In this document: positions 53,301 through 60,479 of the stretch, piece after piece
Layout of the letters: every line of letters starts with the position of its first letter
Position numbering within the stretch: the stretch's first letter is position 1
NCBI GenBank assembly: GCA_934466515.1
Contig: CAKSLH010000001.1
Span: 372,001 to 436,000 of the forward strand
Length of the DNA stretch: 64,000 nucleotides
Direction: 5' to 3'
From: an uncultured Eubacteriales bacterium
GTDB lineage: Bacteria > Bacillota > Clostridia > Oscillospirales > Acutalibacteraceae
Program-made: the position numbers and the translations under genes
Notes under the pieces: model-generated
What the model saw: the letters and a program-made list of their open reading frames with translations, nothing else
What the model was told of the DNA's origin: nothing
Database searches by the model: none

Positions 53301-55474
53301 TTACTTCCGTTATGAAATCCTGCGGAATAAACGCCGTCGACATAATTTGAAAATCTGTAGGAAATTCTGCCGTTTTCGTCTCTTTCCCAGTTGTAGATCT
53401 CAAGAACCTGCCAATTTTCCTCGTCTACATAGCTTAACATTATTGTAAGCGGCTGAGCGGCCGAGAAATTATCCTTTGAAGCATCTCCGGACGATTTAAG
53501 CTTTATTTTAAAGTTTACTTCGTTTAGCTGGGCTTTTTTAGGAATGGAATAAGAACTCGGATAAATAAATCCGTTTTTTGATACGGTTACATAATGATTT
53601 AAGTCCTTTTGCTCTATCGCAGACGACGGCGTTACAACACGCTTTTCGTCACTTCCGCTGTTAGACCATTTTCTGAGTCCGTTTTCAAAATCATCCGTAA
53701 ATGTGTAAGTCTGCCGTCCGTTTTCGGTGACATACTGCGGAAGCTCTGTCTCATAAGCCCCGCTTAATGCTTCGATCTCTGAAAGCAGGTCCTTTAAAAG
53801 CTGATATTCCGATTTTAAGGTCATTTTCGAATAACTGCTCAGATTATTTTCATAATCGGCAATTGCTTTTTCGATATCCGCTTTCATAAGAGCATTTTTT
53901 CTGACATTTTCCTTTGTTAAATGAATAAGCTCGGAATAATTCTTCTTAAAAAGCTTGATTTCCTTTTCATAAGAATTAAAATCGCTTTCATCATAAACAT
54001 AGGCTCTTATATTGCTTATTTTTATATCGCTTTTCGCATAGAAAACAAGCCCGTCATATTCAGAAGCCGCAGAGTAGCTGAAAGAGGTTCCTTTTGATGG
54101 GTTTGAAACCTTGTAGATATACTTACCGTTTCGAGAGAGGTCTATTTCTATCTGCAGCTTGCCCTCAATTGAGCCTAATTCATTGGCATAGCCCGTACCC
54201 GTTGATACCTCGTTGCCGTCGGTGCAGGTAAAGAACTGATTGAAAAACGCTTTGTGCGCTTTATCGTACCAGATAGTGTTATACTTATAATTCTGTGAAT
54301 CCTTAAAGTCATAAACAAATATAATGCCTTTTCCGCCGTTGTTGCCTAATGGATATTCAACATCATAGGTAAATTTCTTTATTGAGGTTTCTTCCTGTAG
54401 GTATGACGAGGAATTAAGCCTGAGCATAAGTCCTGAATTTAAGGTCATAACTCCGTCCGAGCCGATATTAAAGCTTGACGCGCTGAAATTTCCCTTTATG
54501 TATTCCCAGTTTGCAGGCTGTAAAGGAGAATTGCTGTCAAACGGGGTACCTACCTTTAAGGCGTTTATCTTTTCCTTAAAGTTGTTAAGCAAAACCGTAT
54601 AACGGTAATACTCGCTCTGATAATAAGAGCTCAGCTTCGAATAATCGGATAAAGCCTCGTTTATAAGCGCCTCGTCGGCAGAAGTTACCTGACTTAAGGT
54701 CTTATTCAGCACCGTTTTATATTTATCGGTATACTGCTTTGCAAGATAATCGGTATATCCGCCGAAATAGAATTTCGCGTTTTTGATATACATTGTTGAG
54801 CTTTCGTTGCCGTTCTGCCTGTAATTGCAAAGCATTGCAGGAGTAGAAGAGGTTTTAAAGCTCATTGTTTTAATGTTCGAATTCTGTTCAACCGAAATTG
54901 TCGCCTTGCCCGAATTATAGCTTACGGAAACATTGACAAAATCGGTAAAATCAATATCAATATTTCCAAGCGATGTATCCGAAGGGGTTACACTGCTGTC
55001 AACCGAAACCTTTCCGTCCTTTACAGCCCAGCAGCGCCTGAAAATTTTGCCCGAAAATTCTCCTACCGAAACAAATTTATAATTGTTGTTATCGGTAAAA
55101 TCATAAACGATTTCAAGTCCGCCGTAAAGCGAGCTCGGGTTTTTTGAAAACTTCGCAGTGAAGTTAAATTCCTCTATCGAAGACTGACTTACCTTTGAAG
55201 ACTTAGGAACAAGGAGATACTGCGCTCCCTGAATGCTGTTTTTGTAATCAAAGGTAAGCATATTGCTTCCCTGCGAAGCGGAAATTTTATAGGAGTCGGA
55301 TTCGTGGGGCGCGTCCCAGTTATCGAGATTGCCCTCGGCAAAATCCTCCTCAAAATAATAACCCTCAATTCCCGAAGAAGCTAAGACATCGGTACGCGTT
55401 ATTACGGATGCCGCTGAGCATACCATTATCAAAGCAATACAAAGCGCAAGACCGCTTTTTAAGTATTTCTTCAT
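50336..55474 (-). CDS. 1712-aa secreted pectate-lyase-like protein with C-terminal dockerin
   Basis: Order: signal peptide (1-33, ending VLASS), LamG-like sandwiches (about 35-240, 320-500, 590-800) with helical spacers, two IPT/TIG-like domains (about 805-900 and 945-1060), and a pectate_lyase_3-type beta-helix from about 1085 (KVYDITNYGADAKNSD, GGIIRIPAGRYKLIYSIVIPE) to about 1630. A type-I dockerin follows at 1638-1697: the first loop DINGDGEISLKD is canonical, the second DFYSDGKVDIAD has Tyr where Asn/Asp is usual. The last ten residues, K-D-D-Y-Y-D-D-I-L type, match the tail of the lipoprotein encoded just before it. It probably cuts or binds a polysaccharide outside the cell, held by a cohesin. 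Lyase activity is not proven. Confidence 0.9.
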   Translation of the reverse strand: MKKYLKSGLALCIALIMVCSAASVITRTDVLASSGIEGYYFEEDFAEGNLDNWDAPHESDSYKISASQGSNMLTFDYKNSIQGAQYLLVPKSSKVSQSSIEEFNFTAKFSKNPSSLYGGLEIVYDFTDNNNYKFVSVGEFSGKIFRRCWAVKDGKVSVDSSVTPSDTSLGNIDIDFTDFVNVSVSYNSGKATISVEQNSNIKTMSFKTSSTPAMLCNYRQNGNESSTMYIKNAKFYFGGYTDYLAKQYTDKYKTVLNKTLSQVTSADEALINEALSDYSKLSSYYQSEYYRYTVLLNNFKEKINALKVGTPFDSNSPLQPANWEYIKGNFSASSFNIGSDGVMTLNSGLMLRLNSSSYLQEETSIKKFTYDVEYPLGNNGGKGIIFVYDFKDSQNYKYNTIWYDKAHKAFFNQFFTCTDGNEVSTGTGYANELGSIEGKLQIEIDLSRNGKYIYKVSNPSKGTSFSYSAASEYDGLVFYAKSDIKISNIRAYVYDESDFNSYEKEIKLFKKNYSELIHLTKENVRKNALMKADIEKAIADYENNLSSYSKMTLKSEYQLLKDLLSEIEALSGAYETELPQYVTENGRQTYTFTDDFENGLRKWSNSGSDEKRVVTPSSAIEQKDLNHYVTVSKNGFIYPSSYSIPKKAQLNEVNFKIKLKSSGDASKDNFSAAQPLTIMLSYVDEENWQVLEIYNWERDENGRISYRFSNYVDGVYSAGFHNGSKSKVTDYISDFIDVKLKYSADGRSVTAEITDGVNTDNYGLSLNAVYGNFGLWGKNNYTWEYDDVSIKYVQGSWEENENIDSVYPYYTGNTEYGPDDVLTLYGENIYDNVSRVEFVQISDADYRSELYNGVSDSSVNNTAAEFLPEITYSHDYQKSGTYIKAASTASFDSTRAVKLKIIQPSKNSFKVIIPKKDALGQSITRGVYALKLCGNDVSGSKDVILYVNNPEIDFVYADEGDHATAGGEVRIIGENLALGYDEIDPNDFIKDSEAELEAYEKAIESNKYKVYVKIQGNGFNKTFSTVDKSVTVQSMNSLKVKLPNSIPKGKYEVSVYSGYGDNTCWSAPETLKVGSDIRSSWPDKVYDITNYGADAKNSDQDITGILMDVIQLALNETNGGIIRIPAGRYKLIYSIVIPEKIQLIGDGSDKTILYFDPTQWQMSACPEFLIGFERNIAIEGIGFYGTRGQCIMRSYGGKNSQTSTTYNENIYLKDVNIQFMPLLGVVSGGSGVGYVENTTSAELAIRAESTATGSYGVFIQNPYNVQMDNVKVYRTVTNCPLIFNWGQYVRISNSFISDEWQHGNINNSILEYTEFARTTLGFQGENVYYHGNTIYDRTINNRELFVADGSPASHSGNADAVLTLASDEECAEFGFTKDVTFKVISGWGEQHDRVQLYVRNGQGIGQTRMMQSYVTKTLADGTKAYFVIVNEPFTVAPNSNSKIVARTPRENMYFEYMYYENGLATGYFGGFADTVYNKCHWKQVTDIYFDSYNSDLNWYLSMVNGTFERAFNFHDIGTSQWKTDYGSIIFTSQNSNAYSPTSGIRFYGNELNGYQLYIKSAYSEGIRDVVIQANNWDESQVAITTLGSATASDGIFIYKNILNDNETYISNILSGRNTVGSQRLMHYVAGELDGFAIGDINGDGEISLKDVTLLKYYLSGELALSTEQINRADFYSDGKVDIADALAIRYFCMTGNLLDPDSTKDDYYDDIL

Positions 55475-55504
55475 TTTCTTACCTCCGTAAAATATTTTGG
55501 GCAG

Positions 55505-55864
55505 TTATAAAATATCGCTGTAATAATCTTCTTTTGAAGCGGGCTTTTCTTCCGATGAAGACGAGGAGCCACTGTCCTTTTTAACCTCTGTTGATTTGTT
55601 TTCTGATGACGGCGAGCTGTTCTTATCAGTGCCGTTATCAATAGTTATTTTTGTTCCGTCGGGCATAACAGCCTGAGAGCCTTTGCTGTCGGTCTCAGAT
55701 TTTTCGCTTTCGCCCGAGCTGTTTTCTGTTTTGCTCTGCGATGATGAAACAACAGAGCTTTTTGGGGATTTTTTATCAGCGCCGGCATTTGCCTTGCCCT
55801 TGCAGCCTGCAAGGGCAAAACAAACTAAAGCCAAAGCGAGAAGAAAACATATTCTTCTTTTCAT
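55505..55864 (-). CDS. Small Ser-rich lipoprotein with DYYSDIL tail
   Basis: 119 aa from the ATG at 55864, two bases after the small-protein stop, with AGAGGAAAT upstream. Lipobox LAGC at residues about 17-20 (LALVCFALAGC). The mature chain is low-complexity, rich in Ser, Lys, Asp and Glu, ending KEDYYSDIL. The giant protein encoded next ends KDDYYDDIL. Such a shared tail suggests a common recognition signal. The disordered Ser-rich chain would hold the tail away from the membrane. No homologue is recognised. Confidence 0.8.
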   Translation of the reverse strand: MKRRICFLLALALVCFALAGCKGKANAGADKKSPKSSVVSSSQSKTENSSGESEKSETDSKGSQAVMPDGTKITIDNGTDKNSSPSSENKSTEVKKDSGSSSSSEEKPASKEDYYSDIL

Positions 55865-55865
55865 A

Positions 55866-55988
55866 TCAGATTTCCTCTTCCAAATCCGACCAGTTTTCAT
55901 TGCCGGTGCTTAAGTCGCTGCCGGCGCAGAGGTATTCATTTAATTCGGGATCGGTAACTGTCAATATAGGTTTTTTATATTCTTTCAT
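55866..55988 (-). CDS. 40-aa small protein, K-x-Y-x-K-P type
   Basis: ATG at 55986-55988 with AGGAGAAAG upstream, TGA at 55866. It begins MKEYKKPILTVTDPELNEYL and has a single Cys (C21) and an acidic end WSDLEEEI. It starts 17 bp after the 942-aa secreted protein gene. The 46-aa gene in the left locus (12838-12978) has the same position and the same K-x-Y-x-K-P start. NEYLCAG also recalls NEYV.AC-type motifs in short gut proteins, from memory. No function is known, and no modification enzyme is visible. Confidence 0.7.
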   Translation of the reverse strand: MKEYKKPILTVTDPELNEYLCAGSDLSTGNENWSDLEEEI

Positions 55989-56005
55989 TACTTTCTCCTC
56001 CTTTT

Positions 56006-58834
56006 TTAAGCCTTATAAGCGTCATAGTTCATTGCAACAAACGCAAATACCGCTTTCTTTTCCTCGGCAGTAGTTTTACCTAAAGAGGTATCGCCGTATT
56101 CGAGCTTGTTGATCTTTTCTATAATCGCCGGATATGAAGTGCTGTCAAATTCAGCGGGATAGGTTACATCAGTTCCGAGCTTAGAAGTTATGCTTTCGCT
56201 TAATTTCTTAGCTGCAAAGAGAGCGCATTTTGTTGCCTGACCCTCTGTAACATCAGTATCTGCAACAGCGTTGTCGGCATAAACCGTGAATTCGTCTGTT
56301 CCGTTTGTATAAACAACATAGGGTCTGCAATCAAAGAGAAGTCCCGGCTTGCCCTTTGAATTGGTAACATTTACATAGAAGCGGTTATTGCCGTCTACCG
56401 TTACGGTATCGGACTCAACATTAACATCTACAAAGTAGTCTTCCTTACCGCTTACAACATCAATTTTACGTGTAAGGTCGGGATTGTTTCCTCTTACCTG
56501 ATTCGGAACTACAACCGCGCCGTAGCTCGAAACTGTATAGCCCGAAGCTGTATTCGCCTCATATTTTACAACGAAGCGAAGGTCTGAAGCCTCTACACTG
56601 CTTTCGTTTTTAAGCTGAACGCCTAAAAGCTCTGCGTGAGCGGTTTTTGCAACTGCGTCTGCATAATTCTTATAATAAGCAAGCTTTTTGCTGAAATCCT
56701 TAGCGTCGACAGCTGTTTTAACAGGCTCGCTTGCGCCGTTATAAGATGCCTCTAAAGCCGCAAGATTTGCGTTTACCTCAGCAAGATTGCTGTTTGTGAT
56801 AACGAGGTCGCCGAGAGTATCGCCGAATTTCTCATAAATTCCGTTTCCTGCAGAAAGAACTGCTATACAATCCTCGGTGATGTCCTTGTCAACTGTATAA
56901 GAAACAGAGAAATCGCTGTAAACCAATTTATCACTGCGTCCCGAATCTTTTCCTCCGCCGATAAGAACATAATTTGTATCCTGTTCGCTTCCGTCGGTAA
57001 CAGTCAAAGAATTAAGAACAACATTGCCTGCTGATTCATACTCTTTTGTTTCTTCGTTTAAAGTATAAACATCCAACGCTGTAACGGTGTAAAGATGTGT
57101 ACCGTCTTTATTATCCTTATATTCAACCTTTACTGCCGGAATATCTTTCCAATAGATTTTAAAGTCATTATTAAAGCTTACGTTGTTTAAAACGCTTTTT
57201 GTTAAAGTAGGTTCTCCGTCGGCTACGGAAATTTCTCCGCCGGTATATCTTCCGGCAAAATTTGTTGAACCGAAAGCTATAAGTCTATAATATCCGTCAT
57301 CCTGTTTCTTAAAATTAGATGCCAAGCAATCATAAGATGTGTCGCCGTTTATAACTGAATAACCGTCCTCTGTTTTTTCAACAGTTGAGCCTATCTTGCT
57401 CCAAGTATGAAGATATCCGAAAGCCGATTCACTGACATCGGTAGCCGAAATCTTATATGACCATTCGTTTACATCAACCTTTGTAAGGTCAACATCGTTT
57501 ACCTTGGTAAGAACACCTAAGGTTCCGTTATAGTTTCCGTTTGCAGTATAGGTTATATTGCTTCCGCCGGTAAAATAAGAATCGGTTGAAAGTGCTCCGT
57601 TTTTGACATTATAAAGTGTAGCAACATCTACGCTTGTCGCATTATCAACTGTAACAGTTTCGGGGGTTGTAAATTTACCGTAAATTGCAATTGCATTTTC
57701 GCACAATTTAATTGCGGCATTTATTTTGCTTTCAAGGTCTGCATAGTTTTTGTCGATTACACTTTTAACTTTAGGATCAAGAGCATTATAAGCGCTAAGT
57801 AAACCGTTAAGCTCTGTTTTCTTTGCATAAGCTGTATCGGCAGTTACTTTAAAGGTGTTTTCGTCAAGCTCTGTAATAACAAGGTTTGCATTTACAAATG
57901 CCTCGCAGGCGGTTGTAAAATCCGTTATCTGAGTATAGGAAACAGAAAAATCGCTGAAAGTAATTGCTGTGTTCTGACCGTATGTATAACCCGAGCCTAA
58001 AAGAACATAACCGGTATTGGCTTCGCTATCATCGGCAACAACAGTTTGCTTTAAAATTTTTCCGCCGTCAATTGCAGTAAATGAGTTATCTTCATTGTTT
58101 TTCGAGTAAACATTTAATGCTGTAACGGTATAAGTGTGAGTTCCGTCATTGTTGTTTTTGTATTCTACCTTAACAGTAGGATTGCTGTTCCAATAAATAT
58201 TATAGGGATCTTTAAAGCCGATATTTCCTTCGGGTAATGCAGAAGACATTTCAGCCGTTCCGTCGGTTACGGTTATTGTTCCGCCGACTTCTCTTGCTGA
58301 AAATTGAGTTAAATTGCTGGAAAATGCCATTCTGTAATAGCTGTTATCTTCAACGATGCTTGAAGCGATAACACCGTACTGTGCGTCACCGTCGGTAACG
58401 GTATAAACTTTGTCCTCGTTTTTAACAGTTGAAGCAATTTTGCCCCAAGAATTAAGATATCCGAAGTTTGATACTTTTCCGGAAGCCGGAATATCAGCAG
58501 TCATGGTATATGACCATTCGTCAGCCTTTATGTTTGTTAAATCCGTTCCGTTGATTTCCGCAAGAACACCCAAGGTTGCCTGAAAATTATTTCCGCTTTT
58601 CTGAACAACAGTATTTCCGGATTTTTTAAAGCTCTGTCCGTTGTTGGTTAAATTCTTTTGGTTTCCGTTGTAGTTGTAAAGTGTCGCCACATCAACACTT
58701 TCGGGGTTGCTGATTGTAACCTTTTCCTTAACCGTATAATCTTTTTGAGCCAAGGAAGTGAATGTGGCGCATGAGAAAACAAGCGCCAGCGAGCAAGCAA
58801 GTGCCGAAGCTTTAACAAGTAATTTTTTCTTCAT
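56006..58834 (-). CDS. Large secreted protein with a duplicated sandwich domain (942 aa)
   Basis: The start at 58834 (MKKKLLVKASALACSLALVF) gives a good signal peptide and has AGAGG upstream; the open frame to 58945 is not used. Two internal repeats of about 270 residues follow: SVDVATLYNYNGNQ and SVDVATLYNVKNG, each followed by ATLGVL/GTLGVL, ADEWSY/VNEWSY, GYLNSWGKI/GYLHTWSKI, and VKVEYK-NNDGTHTYTVTAL/VKVEYKDNKDGTHLYTVTAL. Between and after them are helical spacers, and a C-terminal beta domain (about 720-860) with a helical tail. It probably binds carbohydrate or matrix outside the cell. It is the positional match of the 735-aa protein in the left locus. Confidence 0.82.
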   Translation of the reverse strand: MKKKLLVKASALACSLALVFSCATFTSLAQKDYTVKEKVTISNPESVDVATLYNYNGNQKNLTNNGQSFKKSGNTVVQKSGNNFQATLGVLAEINGTDLTNIKADEWSYTMTADIPASGKVSNFGYLNSWGKIASTVKNEDKVYTVTDGDAQYGVIASSIVEDNSYYRMAFSSNLTQFSAREVGGTITVTDGTAEMSSALPEGNIGFKDPYNIYWNSNPTVKVEYKNNNDGTHTYTVTALNVYSKNNEDNSFTAIDGGKILKQTVVADDSEANTGYVLLGSGYTYGQNTAITFSDFSVSYTQITDFTTACEAFVNANLVITELDENTFKVTADTAYAKKTELNGLLSAYNALDPKVKSVIDKNYADLESKINAAIKLCENAIAIYGKFTTPETVTVDNATSVDVATLYNVKNGALSTDSYFTGGSNITYTANGNYNGTLGVLTKVNDVDLTKVDVNEWSYKISATDVSESAFGYLHTWSKIGSTVEKTEDGYSVINGDTSYDCLASNFKKQDDGYYRLIAFGSTNFAGRYTGGEISVADGEPTLTKSVLNNVSFNNDFKIYWKDIPAVKVEYKDNKDGTHLYTVTALDVYTLNEETKEYESAGNVVLNSLTVTDGSEQDTNYVLIGGGKDSGRSDKLVYSDFSVSYTVDKDITEDCIAVLSAGNGIYEKFGDTLGDLVITNSNLAEVNANLAALEASYNGASEPVKTAVDAKDFSKKLAYYKNYADAVAKTAHAELLGVQLKNESSVEASDLRFVVKYEANTASGYTVSSYGAVVVPNQVRGNNPDLTRKIDVVSGKEDYFVDVNVESDTVTVDGNNRFYVNVTNSKGKPGLLFDCRPYVVYTNGTDEFTVYADNAVADTDVTEGQATKCALFAAKKLSESITSKLGTDVTYPAEFDSTSYPAIIEKINKLEYGDTSLGKTTAEEKKAVFAFVAMNYDAYKA

Positions 58835-58853
58835 TTCTATCCTCTGCCTTTCT

Positions 58854-60479
58854 TTATTTTTCGACAGCAACGCTGCTGTCATTATTGAAATATTTGATTT
58901 CGTTTCTCTTGTAGAACTCGCGGATATAATCGGGCATATCCTCATCGAAACGGCTTCCTATAATATTATCGAAATCGCCGCCGTTTTCATCGTCGAGCTT
59001 TTCTACAAGAATGTTGTCTACCGTCATATCGACCGCATTGGTATAAAATCCGATACCTCCGCGAAGATTTATATGACCGTCCTTAGAACTGTCGGTATAT
59101 TCAAGCACCAAGGCGCCGTCTAAATAAACAGCTGTCTTATTATCAATTGAATAAACCTTTAAATTGTGTGTAAGACCATCTCCGATAAGATTGGGAATTG
59201 TAACAGATGTATCTGTTCCGTTCCACATATCGGGTCTTTGAGCGTATTGCTTTACAACAGAAAGCTTAGTTGTATAGCTTATTTCGCCCGTGACCTTATC
59301 GGTATCAAAATCGGTGGTAATGCTTATTCCGTTACCGTAATATCCGGAATTGGCAATATGCTTTTGCCTTACCCAGAAAACAAATGTGTCGTCGTCCTGA
59401 GCCTGCATTTCATTTGTAAAGCTGAAATCAATGCTTGCCGAGTAGTCGGTCCATTTTTCATTTCCTAAATAAGAACTGCCGATTTCCTGCGCGATATACC
59501 AGACTCGGTTGCCGTCGTCTAGAGTTTTGACAAGGTCTGTATGTGCGGATTTCCATTTCGGGGAATCCACGGTATCGTCGCCTAAGGTTCTGATACCCTT
59601 TTTAAAGCTTTCAAAAAGCAAGGTGTTTGCCTCGTCAAAAGACGGGTCTATGTAATCCGTATCGGGATAATTGTCCTTACTCGATGAGCCGGACGAAGAA
59701 TCCGAGGAATCATAGCTTCCGCTGCCTACGGCATACCAGCCTGAGAACGCGCAATGAATACTTCTTTGCCTATCCGACGAATGTGCGGCAACTCCCGCAT
59801 AAAGCGGACCGTTAAAGGTACTTGTAACAGTTCCGAGTGAAACATAGCTGCCGTTATTCGTGCCCTTATAGGAGCAGGTGTACTTTTTGCCCGTTTTCTC
59901 AATTCTAAGCTTAATCGGAAGGTCTGCGCCGACATTTCCGTAGATAACGCCCATTCCTTTATTCTGCTCGGTTCTGTAAACCACCGTTACCTTTCCCTCC
60001 CTTAAGTGGAGAAAAATTCTCGGAGCGGAAGGGTCTGTCACACTGTCTGTAAGGAGCAGTCCGCCGGAGCCGGTTGAGAAAATATCCTGACCGCCGTGAA
60101 GGTCGGTTCGGGAAGTTATCGAGGTTTCGAAAACTATTTTATTGTCATTACCGGTGCCGCCGATATCATACTTCTTATAGAGAAACGCAACATCGGACGC
60201 GGTGGTCCATTCAACATAAGCATTTGTATCAATGGACGCGGTTTTGCCCGATTTTGAAAATGTAGTTGATTGCTGATAAGCTCCGACGCCGTATTTAACC
60301 TCAACATCGGAATCAATTCTTGCCTCTTCAAAATCATCAAAGGAAGCGTCGGTTTCGTTATACTCATTCAGGGCTTTGCTTCGTATTCCCATATAAACAA
60401 CTGCGGAAATACAAATAACCAGAACAAGCAAAAACGAAAGCCATATTTTTAAGTTTCTTTTCGAGAGTATCTTATTCAT
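58854..60479 (-). CDS. Secreted protein with two LamG/DUF1080-like domains (541 aa)
   Basis: An N-terminal membrane segment (about 12-32) lacks a clear cleavage site, so it may stay anchored. Two sandwiches (about 55-245 and 285-520) flank a Ser-rich linker (YDSSDSSSGSSSKD). The repeated theme WTDYSASIDFSF, GDGLTHNLKVYSIDNKTAVYLDG and VDNILVEKLDDENGGDFDN is shared with the 510-aa protein at 4.3-5.8 kb. Its ATG overlaps the stop of the upstream cohesin-like gene by 4 bp (ATGA), again coupling the two. It likely binds polysaccharide or supports the cohesin-like partner. Confidence 0.85.
   Translation of the reverse strand: MNKILSKRNLKIWLSFLLVLVICISAVVYMGIRSKALNEYNETDASFDDFEEARIDSDVEVKYGVGAYQQSTTFSKSGKTASIDTNAYVEWTTASDVAFLYKKYDIGGTGNDNKIVFETSITSRTDLHGGQDIFSTGSGGLLLTDSVTDPSAPRIFLHLREGKVTVVYRTEQNKGMGVIYGNVGADLPIKLRIEKTGKKYTCSYKGTNNGSYVSLGTVTSTFNGPLYAGVAAHSSDRQRSIHCAFSGWYAVGSGSYDSSDSSSGSSSKDNYPDTDYIDPSFDEANTLLFESFKKGIRTLGDDTVDSPKWKSAHTDLVKTLDDGNRVWYIAQEIGSSYLGNEKWTDYSASIDFSFTNEMQAQDDDTFVFWVRQKHIANSGYYGNGISITTDFDTDKVTGEISYTTKLSVVKQYAQRPDMWNGTDTSVTIPNLIGDGLTHNLKVYSIDNKTAVYLDGALVLEYTDSSKDGHINLRGGIGFYTNAVDMTVDNILVEKLDDENGGDFDNIIGSRFDEDMPDYIREFYKRNEIKYFNNDSSVAVEK

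Noticed and set aside
58835..58945. N-terminal extension of the 942-aa protein
   Set aside because: It would hide the signal peptide, overlaps the end of the upstream gene, and the ATG at 58834 has an RBS and a good signal sequence.
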